This document shows, piece by piece, positions 50,122 through 58,941 of a DNA stretch of 64,000 bases. Where the stretch lies: contig NZ_ML133526.1 in NCBI RefSeq assembly GCF_003985145.1, positions 257,131 to 321,130 of the forward strand, given 5' to 3'. A program made the translations under genes and the position numbers. The DNA comes from Rhizobium anhuiense. GTDB taxonomy: Bacteria > Pseudomonadota > Alphaproteobacteria > Rhizobiales > Rhizobiaceae. The number at the start of each line of letters is the position of its first letter. Position 1 is the stretch's first letter. The notes beneath the pieces are model-generated. The model was not told the origin of the DNA. It made no database searches and worked only from the letters and a program-made list of their open reading frames with translations.

Positions 50122-50934
50122 TCAGCAAACATAGGCGAGCGGGTAGGGCAGGGTGGGCGCGGAGATCACATCCATGTCGATCCCATAGATCTCCTGCAAC
50201 GTCTTCGGCGCGAGGATCGCGCTCGGTGTTCCGCTGGCAACCACGCCACCGCGTTTCAATGCGTGGATCCGATCGCAGAAACGCGCGGCCATGTTGATGT
50301 CGTGAAGAACGATGACGACGCTCCTTCCGCCCTCATGCGCCAAGCGTCGCACAAGTGAGAGCACCTCAATCTGGTGGGCAACATCGAGTGCCGCCGTCGG
50401 TTCATCGAGCAACAGGCAGCGGGCATCCTGAGCGATCAGCATGGCGATCCAGGCTCGTTGCCGCTCACCGCCCGACAGTGTTCCGACGATACGATCGGCG
50501 AACTTCTCGATATGCGTCGCTTGAAGAGCCTCCTCGACTTTCCCTTCATCGTCCTTGGTGAAGCGGCCAAGCGCTCCGTGCCACGGATAGCGACCGCATC
50601 CCACAAGCTCGCGGACGGTCATGTCCGATCCGGTCGTGACATCCTGGGGCAGATAGGCGACCGAACGAGCGAAGGCGCGTTCGCTATACGTCCTCAGATC
50701 CCTGTTTCCGTAAGAGATCGATCCGGCGCTCGGCACGAGCTGGCGCGCCAGCATTTTGAGAAGGCTGGATTTGCCGGAGCCGTTATGGCCGACCAGGGCC
50801 ACGACTTCTCCGCCCGGAAATGTCAGGCTTACGTCGCTGAGAATTGCGTTCCCCTCGATCGAAAGGCCTATATTTTCGGCGACAAAAGTTTCGGCCGCTC
50901 GAGGCGGATCTTGCATCGGGGGGACTATGGCCAC
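50122..50934 (-). CDS. Iron-siderophore ABC ATPase, FhuC-like
   Basis: This ATPase of about 270 residues has Walker A GHNGSGKS, the VAYLPQDV Q-loop segment, signature LSGGERQRA, Walker B CLLLDEPTAALD and LHDINMAARF. This is the FepC/FhuC subfamily. GTG 50934 is preceded by AAAGGA at 6 bp, better than the ATG at 50985. It is the first gene of the fhuCDB-like operon. An iron-responsive operator was looked for in the 270 bp upstream but none was convincing. Confidence 0.92.
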   Translation of the reverse strand: MAIVPPMQDPPRAAETFVAENIGLSIEGNAILSDVSLTFPGGEVVALVGHNGSGKSSLLKMLARQLVPSAGSISYGNRDLRTYSERAFARSVAYLPQDVTTGSDMTVRELVGCGRYPWHGALGRFTKDDEGKVEEALQATHIEKFADRIVGTLSGGERQRAWIAMLIAQDARCLLLDEPTAALDVAHQIEVLSLVRRLAHEGGRSVVIVLHDINMAARFCDRIHALKRGGVVASGTPSAILAPKTLQEIYGIDMDVISAPTLPYPLAYVC

Positions 50935-51064
50935 GTGACATCCTTTAACCGGGTGATAGGTCGGTACTAAAGATGAGAGCAGCAATCAACTATTTTCGCT
51001 TCTTTCGACGCGGCTGCCCTGCTGCTCGTCACCAGCATGCGGCCGCACGCCTTTCGCCACTTGA

Positions 51065-51098
51065 TCAGCCTGGTCTTTCGAAGGAAGAACCAGGCTGA
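51065..51098 (-). terminator. Possible stem-loop between sugar and iron operons
   Basis: TCAGCCTGGT and ACCAGGCTGA form a 10-bp perfect stem with a 14-base loop, about 110 bp after the stop of the epimerase-like gene. There is no clear T-tract. It could end the sugar importer transcript before the fhuCDB-like promoter. Confidence 0.35.
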
Positions 51099-51208
51099 CA
51101 AGATGACCTTTGCGACGCCGCGCAAGGGTCCACGGCACTTGAACGGCAGGGGGCCTACGACAACGGTAAGGGTCACCACCGGAGTGTTCAAGTGACCCGG
51201 CAATCCGC

Positions 51209-52057
51209 TCAGATCAGCCCGTATTGTTCCGCCTTGTTGCGCAGAAATGGCAGGCCATTGCCCATGACCTCTTCCATATCGCGTGCAACGGGGCGCCAGA
51301 CGGCCAGGCCATAGGCTACCTCAGGCGGCATGTTGATGAAGCTCTCCATGGCAAGTCCGCCCTTGAAACCGATTGCGGCGAGCGCGGCATAGATCGCATC
51401 CCACGGAATGTTGCCGTAACCCGGCGTGCCGCGGTCGCTTTCGGAAAGATGGATGTACTTCAGGTGGTCGCGGGCGATCAGGATGCCGTTGGCTGCGCCC
51501 TTCTCTTCGATATTCATGTGGTAGGTGTCGAGGTGGACGAAGATGTTATCCGCGCCGACACGCTCCACCATGTCGACGGCCTGCTGCGCCGAGTTGATCA
51601 GGTGGTTCTCGTAGCGGTTCACGGCCTCGACGCCAAGCTGAATGCCGTACTTCCTGGCGTGTTTTGCCGCGGCGTCGAGCACCTTGGCGATGTTGTCGTA
51701 TTCGCCCTGCGTCGGCGGCACGCCGGTGCGTTCGCCGATGCCACCGAAGATGACGCCGGACAGGGCTTCGGCACTCATTTCCGCGGTCTTTTCGATCGCA
51801 ACCTTCAGATGCTCGATCGCCGCATCCGGGCGGATGGAGGCCCAGGCATGCTCCGGCAGGCCGAGCGAGCAGACGGCGCGCAGCTTGTTCTTTTCAAGCA
51901 GGTCGCGAGTGTGTTTGGCATCGACGGCAGGCGCGTTGAGCAGCGCGATCTCGATGAAATCCATCTTGTAGTGCACGGCTCCGGCAATCGCCTTCTCGGC
52001 GCCTGCGCGGTCCCAGTTCATGGTCCACATGCTGGTGTGAACGCCGAAACCTTCCAT
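51209..52057 (-). CDS. Ketose 3-epimerase-like sugar isomerase (AP endonuclease 2 family)
   Basis: This 282-residue TIM-barrel enzyme resembles D-tagatose/D-psicose 3-epimerases. The metal-binding residues are recognisable: Glu in GVEAVNRYENHL, Asp in HLDTYHMNIEE, His in YIHLSESDRG and Glu in AMESFIN. It probably isomerises the sugar brought in by the importer encoded upstream. AGGAGA lies 7 bp before ATG 52057; the longer frame to 52105 overlaps the permease gap. The substrate (ketose or sugar acid, free or phosphorylated) is not determined by sequence alone. Confidence 0.88.
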   Translation of the reverse strand: MEGFGVHTSMWTMNWDRAGAEKAIAGAVHYKMDFIEIALLNAPAVDAKHTRDLLEKNKLRAVCSLGLPEHAWASIRPDAAIEHLKVAIEKTAEMSAEALSGVIFGGIGERTGVPPTQGEYDNIAKVLDAAAKHARKYGIQLGVEAVNRYENHLINSAQQAVDMVERVGADNIFVHLDTYHMNIEEKGAANGILIARDHLKYIHLSESDRGTPGYGNIPWDAIYAALAAIGFKGGLAMESFINMPPEVAYGLAVWRPVARDMEEVMGNGLPFLRNKAEQYGLI

Positions 52058-52068
52058 GGTCGTATCTC

Positions 52069-53055
52069 CTATTTCATGATTCTGATGAACTTGGCCGAGA
52101 ACCACCGCAGCACCATCACGACGATGAGCAGGATGCCCCAGACGGCAGTGGTGAGATGCTGGTTGGCGCCGAGCAGGTTGAGCCCCGAAGAAAGAAGCTG
52201 CAGCACGATGAGCGCCACGAAGACGGGCAGGACTCGGCCGAAGCCGCCAAAGGGATTGATGCCGCCGAGGAAGCAGGCGAGCACGGTGATCAGCAGATAG
52301 GATTCGCCGTGGCCGACGCGCACCGAATTGAAGCGCGCAAGCATGATGATGCCGGCAACTGCAGCCATCACCCCGGAGAGCATATAGACCAGCACCAGGA
52401 TCTTGCGGGTGTTGATGCCGGAATAGCGGGCAGACTCGATATTGGAGCCGATCATGTAGGTTGAAAAGCCGAGCTTGGAGCGCGAGAGCAGGACGTGGCT
52501 GGCGATCACGCAGGCGATCAGGATCAACAAAGGTACCGGGATGCCGAGAATGCTGCCGTGGCCGATGGGAGCGATGAAGGTGGGGAAGCCCGAGATATCG
52601 CCGCCGCGCGTCAGGAACTCACCGAGGCCGCGCAGGAAGATCATCATCGACAGCGAAACGAGGATGGGGTGGGCGCGGGTAAAGGCGATGACGAGTCCCA
52701 TGACCAGGCCGCTTGCCGCGCCGACGGCAAGCGCCAGAACCGAGCCGAGCAGAAAGGCGCCCGGACCGGCGTCGATGCCGCCATTGGCCTGCAGCGTCCA
52801 GGCGAGCGTCAGGCCGGCGATGTTGGCGGTGAAGGTGATCGCAAGGTTGAGGCCGCCGGTCAGGATCGGCATCAGCATCGCAAGCGTCAAGACGCCCAGC
52901 TCCGGAAGCTGAAAGGCGACCGATCCGAAGGTCGCGCCCGTCAGGAAATGGGGCGAAGCGAAACCGAAGACGACAAGCACCGCCGCCAGCGCGGCGAGGG
53001 GACCGGCCATGTCGGCGCCGAAGATGGCGTTGAAGCGGGCGGCGAGCGCGTTCAT
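52069..53055 (-). CDS. Sugar ABC importer permease, RbsC-like 2
   Basis: This 328-residue inner-membrane permease is of the BPD_transp_2 (RbsC/LsrD) family with about ten helices. GGLNLAITFTANIAGLTLAW and the coupling region GSNIESARYSGINTRKIL are diagnostic, and LACFLGGINPFGGFGRVLPVF is the late conserved block. ATG 53055 shares a base with the preceding stop (TGATG). With the previous gene it forms a heterodimeric channel, as in autoinducer-2 and some pentose importers. Confidence 0.92.
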   Translation of the reverse strand: MNALAARFNAIFGADMAGPLAALAAVLVVFGFASPHFLTGATFGSVAFQLPELGVLTLAMLMPILTGGLNLAITFTANIAGLTLAWTLQANGGIDAGPGAFLLGSVLALAVGAASGLVMGLVIAFTRAHPILVSLSMMIFLRGLGEFLTRGGDISGFPTFIAPIGHGSILGIPVPLLILIACVIASHVLLSRSKLGFSTYMIGSNIESARYSGINTRKILVLVYMLSGVMAAVAGIIMLARFNSVRVGHGESYLLITVLACFLGGINPFGGFGRVLPVFVALIVLQLLSSGLNLLGANQHLTTAVWGILLIVVMVLRWFSAKFIRIMK

Positions 53056-54083
53056 CAACTCTCTCCCCTTTCTGCAGGTCTGTCACCGGTCGATTTGCGG
53101 GTCGCAAACACCGGCACCAGATTGCCGATGCGAGCGCTCGACAAAGTGATCGCAACGAGGATGATCGCGCCGACGATCATCTTGAAGGCGAAGGGCGAGA
53201 CGCCCATCAGGTTGAGGCCGTTCTGGGTGATCGAGACGAGCAGCACGCCCAACACGCAACCGAGCACGGAGCCCTTGCCGCCGCCCAGCCGCGCACCGCC
53301 GAGCACCACTGCGGCCAGGACATCGAGCTCGCGGCCATAGAGTGCGTTCGGAACGACCTCCTGCGCATAATGCGCCTGCATCAGCCCGGCGATGCCTGCC
53401 ATCAATCCAAGCCAGCCGAAGGCGATGAACTGCATGGCGCCGATATTGATGCCGAAGCGGCGCGCGCCTTCCGGATTGTCACCGAAGGCATAGAGCTGCC
53501 GGCCGGTCGTCGTGCGGGTAATGAAGAACCAGGTGGCGAGCGTGCAGACGACCATGACCACAACAGGCAACGTGATCTCAGCCCAGCTCCCATCGGCCAT
53601 TTCGCGCTCGTAGATGATGACGCGGCTCGTCAGCCAGTCGGGCAGATTGTAGATCGACACACCCTTGGTGAAGAACATCAGCAAGCCGAAATAGACGTTG
53701 AAGGTTGCGATCGTCGCGACGATCGAGATGATGCGAAAGCGGTGGATCAGGAAGGCGTTGATCACGCCGAGCACGATGCCGATGCCGGCCGCAATCAGGA
53801 AGCCGGATATCCATCCACCCCCGCCGATCCTCTCGAGCGCAAGTGCAGTGACGTATTGCACGATCGAGGCGGCGACGGCGAAGGAGATGTCGATCCCGCC
53901 TGATATCAGCACCACGAGCAGGCCAACGGCAAAGATAATGTTGACCGCGCTGATATTGAGCAGGTCGAAGACATTGCCGAGCGTCAAGAAACGGTCGGTC
54001 ATGAAAGCCAGGACAATGCTCATCGCGATGATGACGGCGATGAGCACGAATTCAGTCGTATGGGACAGGAACAGCTTACGCAT
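53055..54083 (-). CDS. Sugar ABC importer permease, RbsC-like 1
   Basis: This 342-residue permease has the RbsC-family blocks LISGGIDISFAVAASIVQYV, GDNPEGARRFGINIGAMQF and AAVVLGGARLGGGKGSVLG. It overlaps the ATPase stop by 8 bp and the second permease by one base. The two permeases are distinct subunits rather than duplicates, since the substrate-facing helices differ. Confidence 0.92.
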   Translation of the reverse strand: MRKLFLSHTTEFVLIAVIIAMSIVLAFMTDRFLTLGNVFDLLNISAVNIIFAVGLLVVLISGGIDISFAVAASIVQYVTALALERIGGGGWISGFLIAAGIGIVLGVINAFLIHRFRIISIVATIATFNVYFGLLMFFTKGVSIYNLPDWLTSRVIIYEREMADGSWAEITLPVVVMVVCTLATWFFITRTTTGRQLYAFGDNPEGARRFGINIGAMQFIAFGWLGLMAGIAGLMQAHYAQEVVPNALYGRELDVLAAVVLGGARLGGGKGSVLGCVLGVLLVSITQNGLNLMGVSPFAFKMIVGAIILVAITLSSARIGNLVPVFATRKSTGDRPAERGES

Positions 54084-55590
54084 AGACCGCCGCCTCCAGG
54101 TCCTTCAGTGTGGTCGCGCGCGGATCATGCCAGCCGGCGATGCGGCCCTTTTCCATATGGATGATCCGATCGGCGTTGAAATAGACCTCCGGCACCTCGT
54201 CCGAAATCAGGATGATAGCCAGCCCCGCCTCGGCGAGACGCGCAACGATTTCGAAGATACCGGCGCGTGCGCCGACATCGACGCCGACCGTGGGCGCATC
54301 GAGGATCAGCACCTTGGGATCGGTGGCGAGCCATTTGGCGATCGCGACGCGCTGCTGGTTGCCGCCCGAAAGCGTCGAGATCGCATCGTCCTGCTTGCCG
54401 ATCCTGACGCCGAGATCAGCGATCCAGCGCGCGACGAGCGAGCGCTTCTTTTCCGGCGAAATGAGCCGCCGGCCCAGGATGCGGTTGAGCGAGGCCATGA
54501 CCAGATTGTCGGCGATGGATTGCGGCTGGTTGAGACCGAGCGAAAGGCGGTCTTCGGAGAGATAGGCGACACCTGATGTGATCGCCTCGCGGTTGGAGGC
54601 AAAGCGCACCGGCTTTCCCTCCAACACGATCGTTCCGGCAGCGGGCCGGCGCATGCCGAACAGCGTAAGCGCAAGTTCGGTGCGCCCCGAGCCAAGCAGG
54701 CCGGTTATCCCGAGCGTCTCGCCACGGCGCAGATCAAAGGAGATGTCGTCGAACTCGCCAGGCCGGGAAAGCTTGCTGACCGAGAGCACCACCGGGTTCT
54801 GCGATACGTCGCGGGCGAGAACATTCTGGTCGAAGGTGCGCCCGGTCATCAGCTCGGTGATCTTAGACTGGGTCATGCCCTCCACCGGGTAGACCCCGAC
54901 CAGCGCGCCATCGCGCAGCACCGTGATGCGCGAGGAGATATCCAGCACTTCCGCAAGGCGATGGCTGACGAAGACCACGGCAACACCCGAAGCCGACAGC
55001 GTGCGCACGATCGCCAGCAGATGGTCGGTCTCAGACTGGGTGAGCGAGGCGGTCGGCTCGTCCATGAAGACGATCCGGGCCTCTCCGACCAGCGCGCGGG
55101 CAATGGCGACGATCTGACGCTGCGCGATGGCGAAATCCTTGAGAGGCCTGTCGACGTCGAGGGTGACGCCAAGCCGGGCGAGCGCCTCCTCGGCTATTCC
55201 GCGGATCGCGGCATAATTGACGAAGCGCGGGCGCGAACCGGAAAGGGTCTGGAAGGCGATGTTTTCCGCCACGCTCATTTCCGGAAAGAGCGCGAGGTCC
55301 TGCCAGATGATCTGAATGCCGCGGGACTGGGCCATGCCTGGCGTCATGTGGGATATCGTCTCGCCGTCAAAGACGATCTCGGCGCCGTCTGCAGGCCGAT
55401 AGACGCCTGATATCACCTTGATAAGGGTGCTCTTGCCGGAACCGTTCTCGCCGGCGAGGCAATGCACTTCGCCGGGCAAGACTTCGAAGGAGACGTTTTT
55501 CAGCGCCTTCACACCGCCGAATGTAATGTTGATGCCGCGAAGCGAAAGAAGCGGCGGGGCCTTCACACCATCATCCGTTGCCATGCTCAT
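54076..55590 (-). CDS. Sugar ABC importer dual ATPase, RbsA/MglA-like
   Basis: This 504-residue protein has two fused ATPase domains. The first has GENGSGKST, a degenerate signature region KDFAIAQRQIVAIARAL and VFMDEPTASL. The second has a modified Walker A GLLGSGRTE, signature STLSGGNQQRV and LILDAPTVGVDVGA. This asymmetry is normal for RbsA/MglA proteins. Start 55590 is chosen after the low-complexity stretch; an ATG two codons later is equally possible. The gene lies 125 bp after the binding protein, leaving room for a processing site. Confidence 0.92.
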   Translation of the reverse strand: MSMATDDGVKAPPLLSLRGINITFGGVKALKNVSFEVLPGEVHCLAGENGSGKSTLIKVISGVYRPADGAEIVFDGETISHMTPGMAQSRGIQIIWQDLALFPEMSVAENIAFQTLSGSRPRFVNYAAIRGIAEEALARLGVTLDVDRPLKDFAIAQRQIVAIARALVGEARIVFMDEPTASLTQSETDHLLAIVRTLSASGVAVVFVSHRLAEVLDISSRITVLRDGALVGVYPVEGMTQSKITELMTGRTFDQNVLARDVSQNPVVLSVSKLSRPGEFDDISFDLRRGETLGITGLLGSGRTELALTLFGMRRPAAGTIVLEGKPVRFASNREAITSGVAYLSEDRLSLGLNQPQSIADNLVMASLNRILGRRLISPEKKRSLVARWIADLGVRIGKQDDAISTLSGGNQQRVAIAKWLATDPKVLILDAPTVGVDVGARAGIFEIVARLAEAGLAIILISDEVPEVYFNADRIIHMEKGRIAGWHDPRATTLKDLEAAVYA

Positions 55591-55715
55591 GCCGGTTGCC
55601 TGTCCAGTCGAATGCCATGAAAGGTCAATGGTCCAGCCATGGCCGGATACCGCTCTTTTCCCGAACGTCGGGCCGGTCCATGTCGACCGGCCCGACACCC
55701 GGGGAGGGGGCCTCT

Positions 55716-56699
55716 TCAGAGGCCCATTGCGGCCAGGTCGTCGACCGTATCCTTGTTGATCGGCAGCAGCTGATCGACGATGATGTCGTTGCCAACCGGC
55801 TTGATCACGCCGAGACCCGGAATGTCATCACCTTCCTTGACGCTCTCGCCCTTGATCAGGCGATCGGCGAGCGTGACGAAGACTTCGCCGGCCTGCTTCG
55901 GATTCCACATGAAGCCGCCCGATATCGCGTCGGACTTGATCAGCTTCTGGCCCTGGCCGGGCGAGAACGGACCGAGCACGAAGATTTTGCCCGTCTTGCG
56001 GCGTTCTTCGACAGCGCGCCCGGCGCCGATTGGACCCTGGCTGCCGAAGGCAAGGAAGCCTTTCAGATCCGGATGGGCGGCAATAAGGTCGAGCGCCGTC
56101 GAGCGGCTCTTGTCGACGTCTTCCGCGACGCCATAGCGATCGCCGACGAGTTTCATGTCCGGATAGTTCGCCTTGATATAGGCGATTGCGGCGTCCGCCC
56201 AGGCATTGTGCAGCGGGACGGTCAGCGAACCGACGAAGACGGCATATTCGCCCTTGCCGCCCATCTTTTCGGCGAGCAGCTTGCCATGGGCCTCACCAAA
56301 TCCGGTCGACGATGCGAGCTCGAAATTCCAGTCGGCGCCCTTCTGCGAGGGCGATTCATGCGTAATGACCTTGATGCCGGCGGCTTGCGCCTTGGTGAGC
56401 ACGGGCTCGAGCACCTTGGCATCGTTCGGGACCACGCCGATGACCTTGACGCCCTGGGCGATCAGATCCTCGATGGCGCGCACCTGCAGCGCCGGGTCGG
56501 CACTGGTCGGGCCGATCATGAAGGCATCGACCCCTAACTTCTGGCCCTGTTCCTTGATGCCGGCTTCCATCGCGTTGAACCAGGGAATGCCGCCGATCTT
56601 GACGACAATGCCGACCTTCGGCGCGTCCTGTGCAAACGCGACCACCGCCCCGGCAAGCGACAGCGATGCGGCAAATGCCGCTACGATAAGGCTCCTCAT
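55716..56699 (-). CDS. Periplasmic sugar-binding protein, family 1 (RbsB/LsrB-like)
   Basis: This 327-residue periplasmic protein has a signal peptide ending AVVAFAQDA and Peripla_BP_4 blocks: GIVVKIGGIPWFNAMEAGIK, GVKVIGVVPNDAKVLEPVL and the ITHESPSQKGADWNFE ligand loop. The tone of this family branch (LsrB, RhaS-like) is pentose, deoxysugar or furanose binding. GAGGAGGA precedes ATG 56699; a GTG two codons upstream overlaps that Shine-Dalgarno. Its promoter region contains the LacI-type operators at 56830-56870. Confidence 0.91.
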   Translation of the reverse strand: MRSLIVAAFAASLSLAGAVVAFAQDAPKVGIVVKIGGIPWFNAMEAGIKEQGQKLGVDAFMIGPTSADPALQVRAIEDLIAQGVKVIGVVPNDAKVLEPVLTKAQAAGIKVITHESPSQKGADWNFELASSTGFGEAHGKLLAEKMGGKGEYAVFVGSLTVPLHNAWADAAIAYIKANYPDMKLVGDRYGVAEDVDKSRSTALDLIAAHPDLKGFLAFGSQGPIGAGRAVEERRKTGKIFVLGPFSPGQGQKLIKSDAISGGFMWNPKQAGEVFVTLADRLIKGESVKEGDDIPGLGVIKPVGNDIIVDQLLPINKDTVDDLAAMGL

Positions 56700-56829
56700 C
56701 CTCACTCCTCCTCAAAGGTCGCTCATGCGAACGACGACCACCGGCCGGCTTCACGGCAGGTTGCTCCTGGTTGTTTCATGGCGAGGGAATACCCTTGCCT
56801 CCCGTCTCGCCTCCTCCGGCGAACCATCC

Positions 56830-56870
56830 TGCACAATCGATCTTTCTTTTTTGCACAATCGATGGTGCAA
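56830..56870. promoter_or_regulatory. LacI-type operator pair
   Basis: TTGCACAATCGATGGTGCAA (56851-56870) is symmetric at 18 of 20 positions around a central CG, as in LacI/GalR operators. A second TGCACAATCGAT begins at 56830, exactly 22 bp before the same word at 56852, two helical turns apart. The pair lies between the divergent binding-protein and regulator genes and probably controls both. Confidence 0.7.
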
Positions 56871-56943
56871 TAACTATCGATCAAGGTGGGGCTTTCGTCA
56901 AGAGGGGTTTGTTTCTAAGGGAACGATAGAGGAAAGGCTGGGA

Positions 56944-58002
56944 ATGACGGACATCAGCAAGAAAAAGGCGACAATCTACGATCTCTCGATCCTATCGGGC
57001 GCGTCGCCTTCCACCGTGAGCGCCGTGCTGAACGGAAGCTGGCGGAAGCGGCGTATCAAAGAGGCGACAGCCCAGCTCATTCAGAAGCTGGCGAACGAGC
57101 ACGGCTATAAGGCAAATCTGCAGGCGCGTGGCCTGCGGTCGTCCCGCTCCGGCCTCGTCGGTCTTCTCCTGCCGGTGCACGACAACCGCTATTTCTCCTC
57201 TATGGCGCAGTCTTTCGAGGCGCAGGTCCGAAGCCGCGGCCAGTGCCCGCTCGTCGTCAGCGCCTGTCGCGACCCGGAGGAGGAGCGGCAGGTCGTCGAG
57301 ACGCTGATCTCCTATTCTATCGACGAGCTGTTCATCGCCGGCGCGACCGATCCGGATGGCGTGCACAAGGTCTGCGAAAAGGCGGGGCTGAAGCACGTCA
57401 ACATCGATCTGCCGGGCACGCTGGCGCCGTCGATCATCAGCGACAATTATGAAGGTGCGCGCATGCTGACACAGGCGATCATCGAGCGCGCACAGGAGGA
57501 TGGCCCGCTTTCGCCCGACGATCTGTACCTGTTCGGCGGCCGCAACGACCATGCCAGCCATGAGCGAATTCGCGGTTTCCGCGACGTAAAGCGCGCCCTG
57601 CTGGGCGCGGATCCGGACATCTGCATCCAGCCGACCGGCTATTCCCCCGCCATGACTGCCCGCGCCTTCGAAGCCTTCTACGAAGGCCACGGAAAGCTGC
57701 CACGCGCATTTTTCGTCAATTCCTCGATCAATCTCGAAGGGCTGATGCGCTTCCTCGCGCTGCATCCGCACGAGACCTTCGCCGATATCATCGTCGGCTG
57801 CTACGACTACGATCCCTTCGGCTCCTTCCTGCCTTTCCCCGTCTTCATGATCCGGCAGGATAGCGAGGCGATGATCACCAGGGGGTTTGCGATCCTCGAT
57901 GCGGATCGCGGCCCGGCAATCACGCATCTGGTGCAGCCGACACTCGTGCCGCCGCGCACGGCGCTGATCGGCCCACTCGATGCGTTGAAGGATATCGAGT
58001 AA
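56944..58002 (+). CDS. LacI-family transcriptional regulator
   Basis: This 352-residue repressor has the LacI helix-turn-helix with slight divergence (IYDLSILSGASPSTVSAVLN, then WRKRRI in place of the usual hinge) and a periplasmic-binding-protein-like effector domain (GLVGLLLPVHDNRYFSSMAQ, DELFIAGATDPDGVH, CYDYDPFGSFLPFPVFMIRQ). It is divergently transcribed from the sugar importer and would respond to its substrate. ATG 56944 has AGGAAAGG upstream. The hinge lacks the canonical VS.TTVSRVLN spelling, and the family branch matches regulators next to LsrB-like importers. Confidence 0.9.
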   Translation: MTDISKKKATIYDLSILSGASPSTVSAVLNGSWRKRRIKEATAQLIQKLANEHGYKANLQARGLRSSRSGLVGLLLPVHDNRYFSSMAQSFEAQVRSRGQCPLVVSACRDPEEERQVVETLISYSIDELFIAGATDPDGVHKVCEKAGLKHVNIDLPGTLAPSIISDNYEGARMLTQAIIERAQEDGPLSPDDLYLFGGRNDHASHERIRGFRDVKRALLGADPDICIQPTGYSPAMTARAFEAFYEGHGKLPRAFFVNSSINLEGLMRFLALHPHETFADIIVGCYDYDPFGSFLPFPVFMIRQDSEAMITRGFAILDADRGPAITHLVQPTLVPPRTALIGPLDALKDIE

Positions 58003-58251
58003 TGCGTCCTGTCTCGTTCGAGGTGACGGCCCCGAATTCTTTGATGCCTGATCGCCAGACACGACGCCGTCATCACGTATTCAAGTCGCTATCAATCCCA
58101 TCCGCTCGTCTCCCAGATCTCGTTCAGACTCGGGGAGAGTGACATTCCAACTTTTGCAGAAACAGGACGCTTCATCCTTGAACCCACCCCCGCTAGAACA
58201 ATTTGCGGCATAAGCTGAATTATGGAACTTTTCTGAACTGGCTCCGGTTGG

Positions 58252-58273
58252 GAGCCGGACCGCTGTCCGGCTC
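58252..58273. terminator. Stem-loop between the LacI and Gfa genes
   Basis: GAGCCGGAC and GTCCGGCTC form a perfect 9-bp stem with a CGCT loop, 8 bp past the end of the convergent Gfa gene. A short TTT follows on the plus strand. It probably terminates both convergent transcripts. The rest of 58003-58251 shows no gene. Confidence 0.5.
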
Positions 58274-58281
58274 TTTGCGAT

Positions 58282-58848
58282 CTAAGCCGCCAGGACACCG
58301 CTCTTCTTTGCCGTCCACGTGGCGATGTAGTCCATCAGACCAGGTGAGAGGCAGTCATAAGGCGCAAGATCCAGCTCGGTGAGACGCTCACGGATTGCAT
58401 CCATCTTCGAGGGGTCATAGCCAGCCTCGATGATTGAGGATACGAAAGCGGCAAATCCGGGTTCCGCCCATCCTTCTTCTTCGAAACGCTCAGGATGGAC
58501 GAAGGATAAGCCCTTGAACGGATGATCCCGGTCCACCGGCCCATACATATGGATACCGCACTCCTTGCAGGCGTGTCGCTGGATGAGGGCTGTTGCGTCG
58601 ACGACCGTGAGCTTATCGCCGTTCTCAACGACTTCCACGGCTTCCGTGGGTACCACTGCAACAATCGAGAAGTTTGCGCCTACCGGTTTCCAGCACTTGG
58701 TGCAGCCGCAGGCATGATTATGGGCGATATCGCCGTTGATCTTCACCTTTACAGGGTTCGTCGTGCACTCACATACGAGAGTGCCTCCAGCGAACGGGCC
58801 GCCGCCCTTTTTCAATCCCCCATCGACATAAGGGTGTATGGTTGCCAT
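58282..58848 (-). CDS. gfa: S-(hydroxymethyl)glutathione synthase
   Basis: This 188-residue enzyme joins formaldehyde to glutathione, the first step of the glutathione-dependent formaldehyde oxidation pathway. The Gfa/GFA zinc ligands are visible as C26 and C28, C47, C49 and C52, and C94 and C97 in CEC, CGCTKC and HACKECG. The length and order match the Paracoccus enzyme family. GGAGGAAAG precedes the ATG. The second enzyme of the pathway, class III alcohol dehydrogenase, starts at 63475, but the two are on opposite strands. Confidence 0.9.
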   Translation of the reverse strand: MATIHPYVDGGLKKGGGPFAGGTLVCECTTNPVKVKINGDIAHNHACGCTKCWKPVGANFSIVAVVPTEAVEVVENGDKLTVVDATALIQRHACKECGIHMYGPVDRDHPFKGLSFVHPERFEEEGWAEPGFAAFVSSIIEAGYDPSKMDAIRERLTELDLAPYDCLSPGLMDYIATWTAKKSGVLAA

Positions 58849-58941
58849 TGCTTCTTTCCTCCTATTTGGCCAGACAACTGCGCCCGGCTTTCAGATCGGC
58901 AGGTGGCCGATCAGCGATTAGGCCGCTCGATTGGAACTCCG

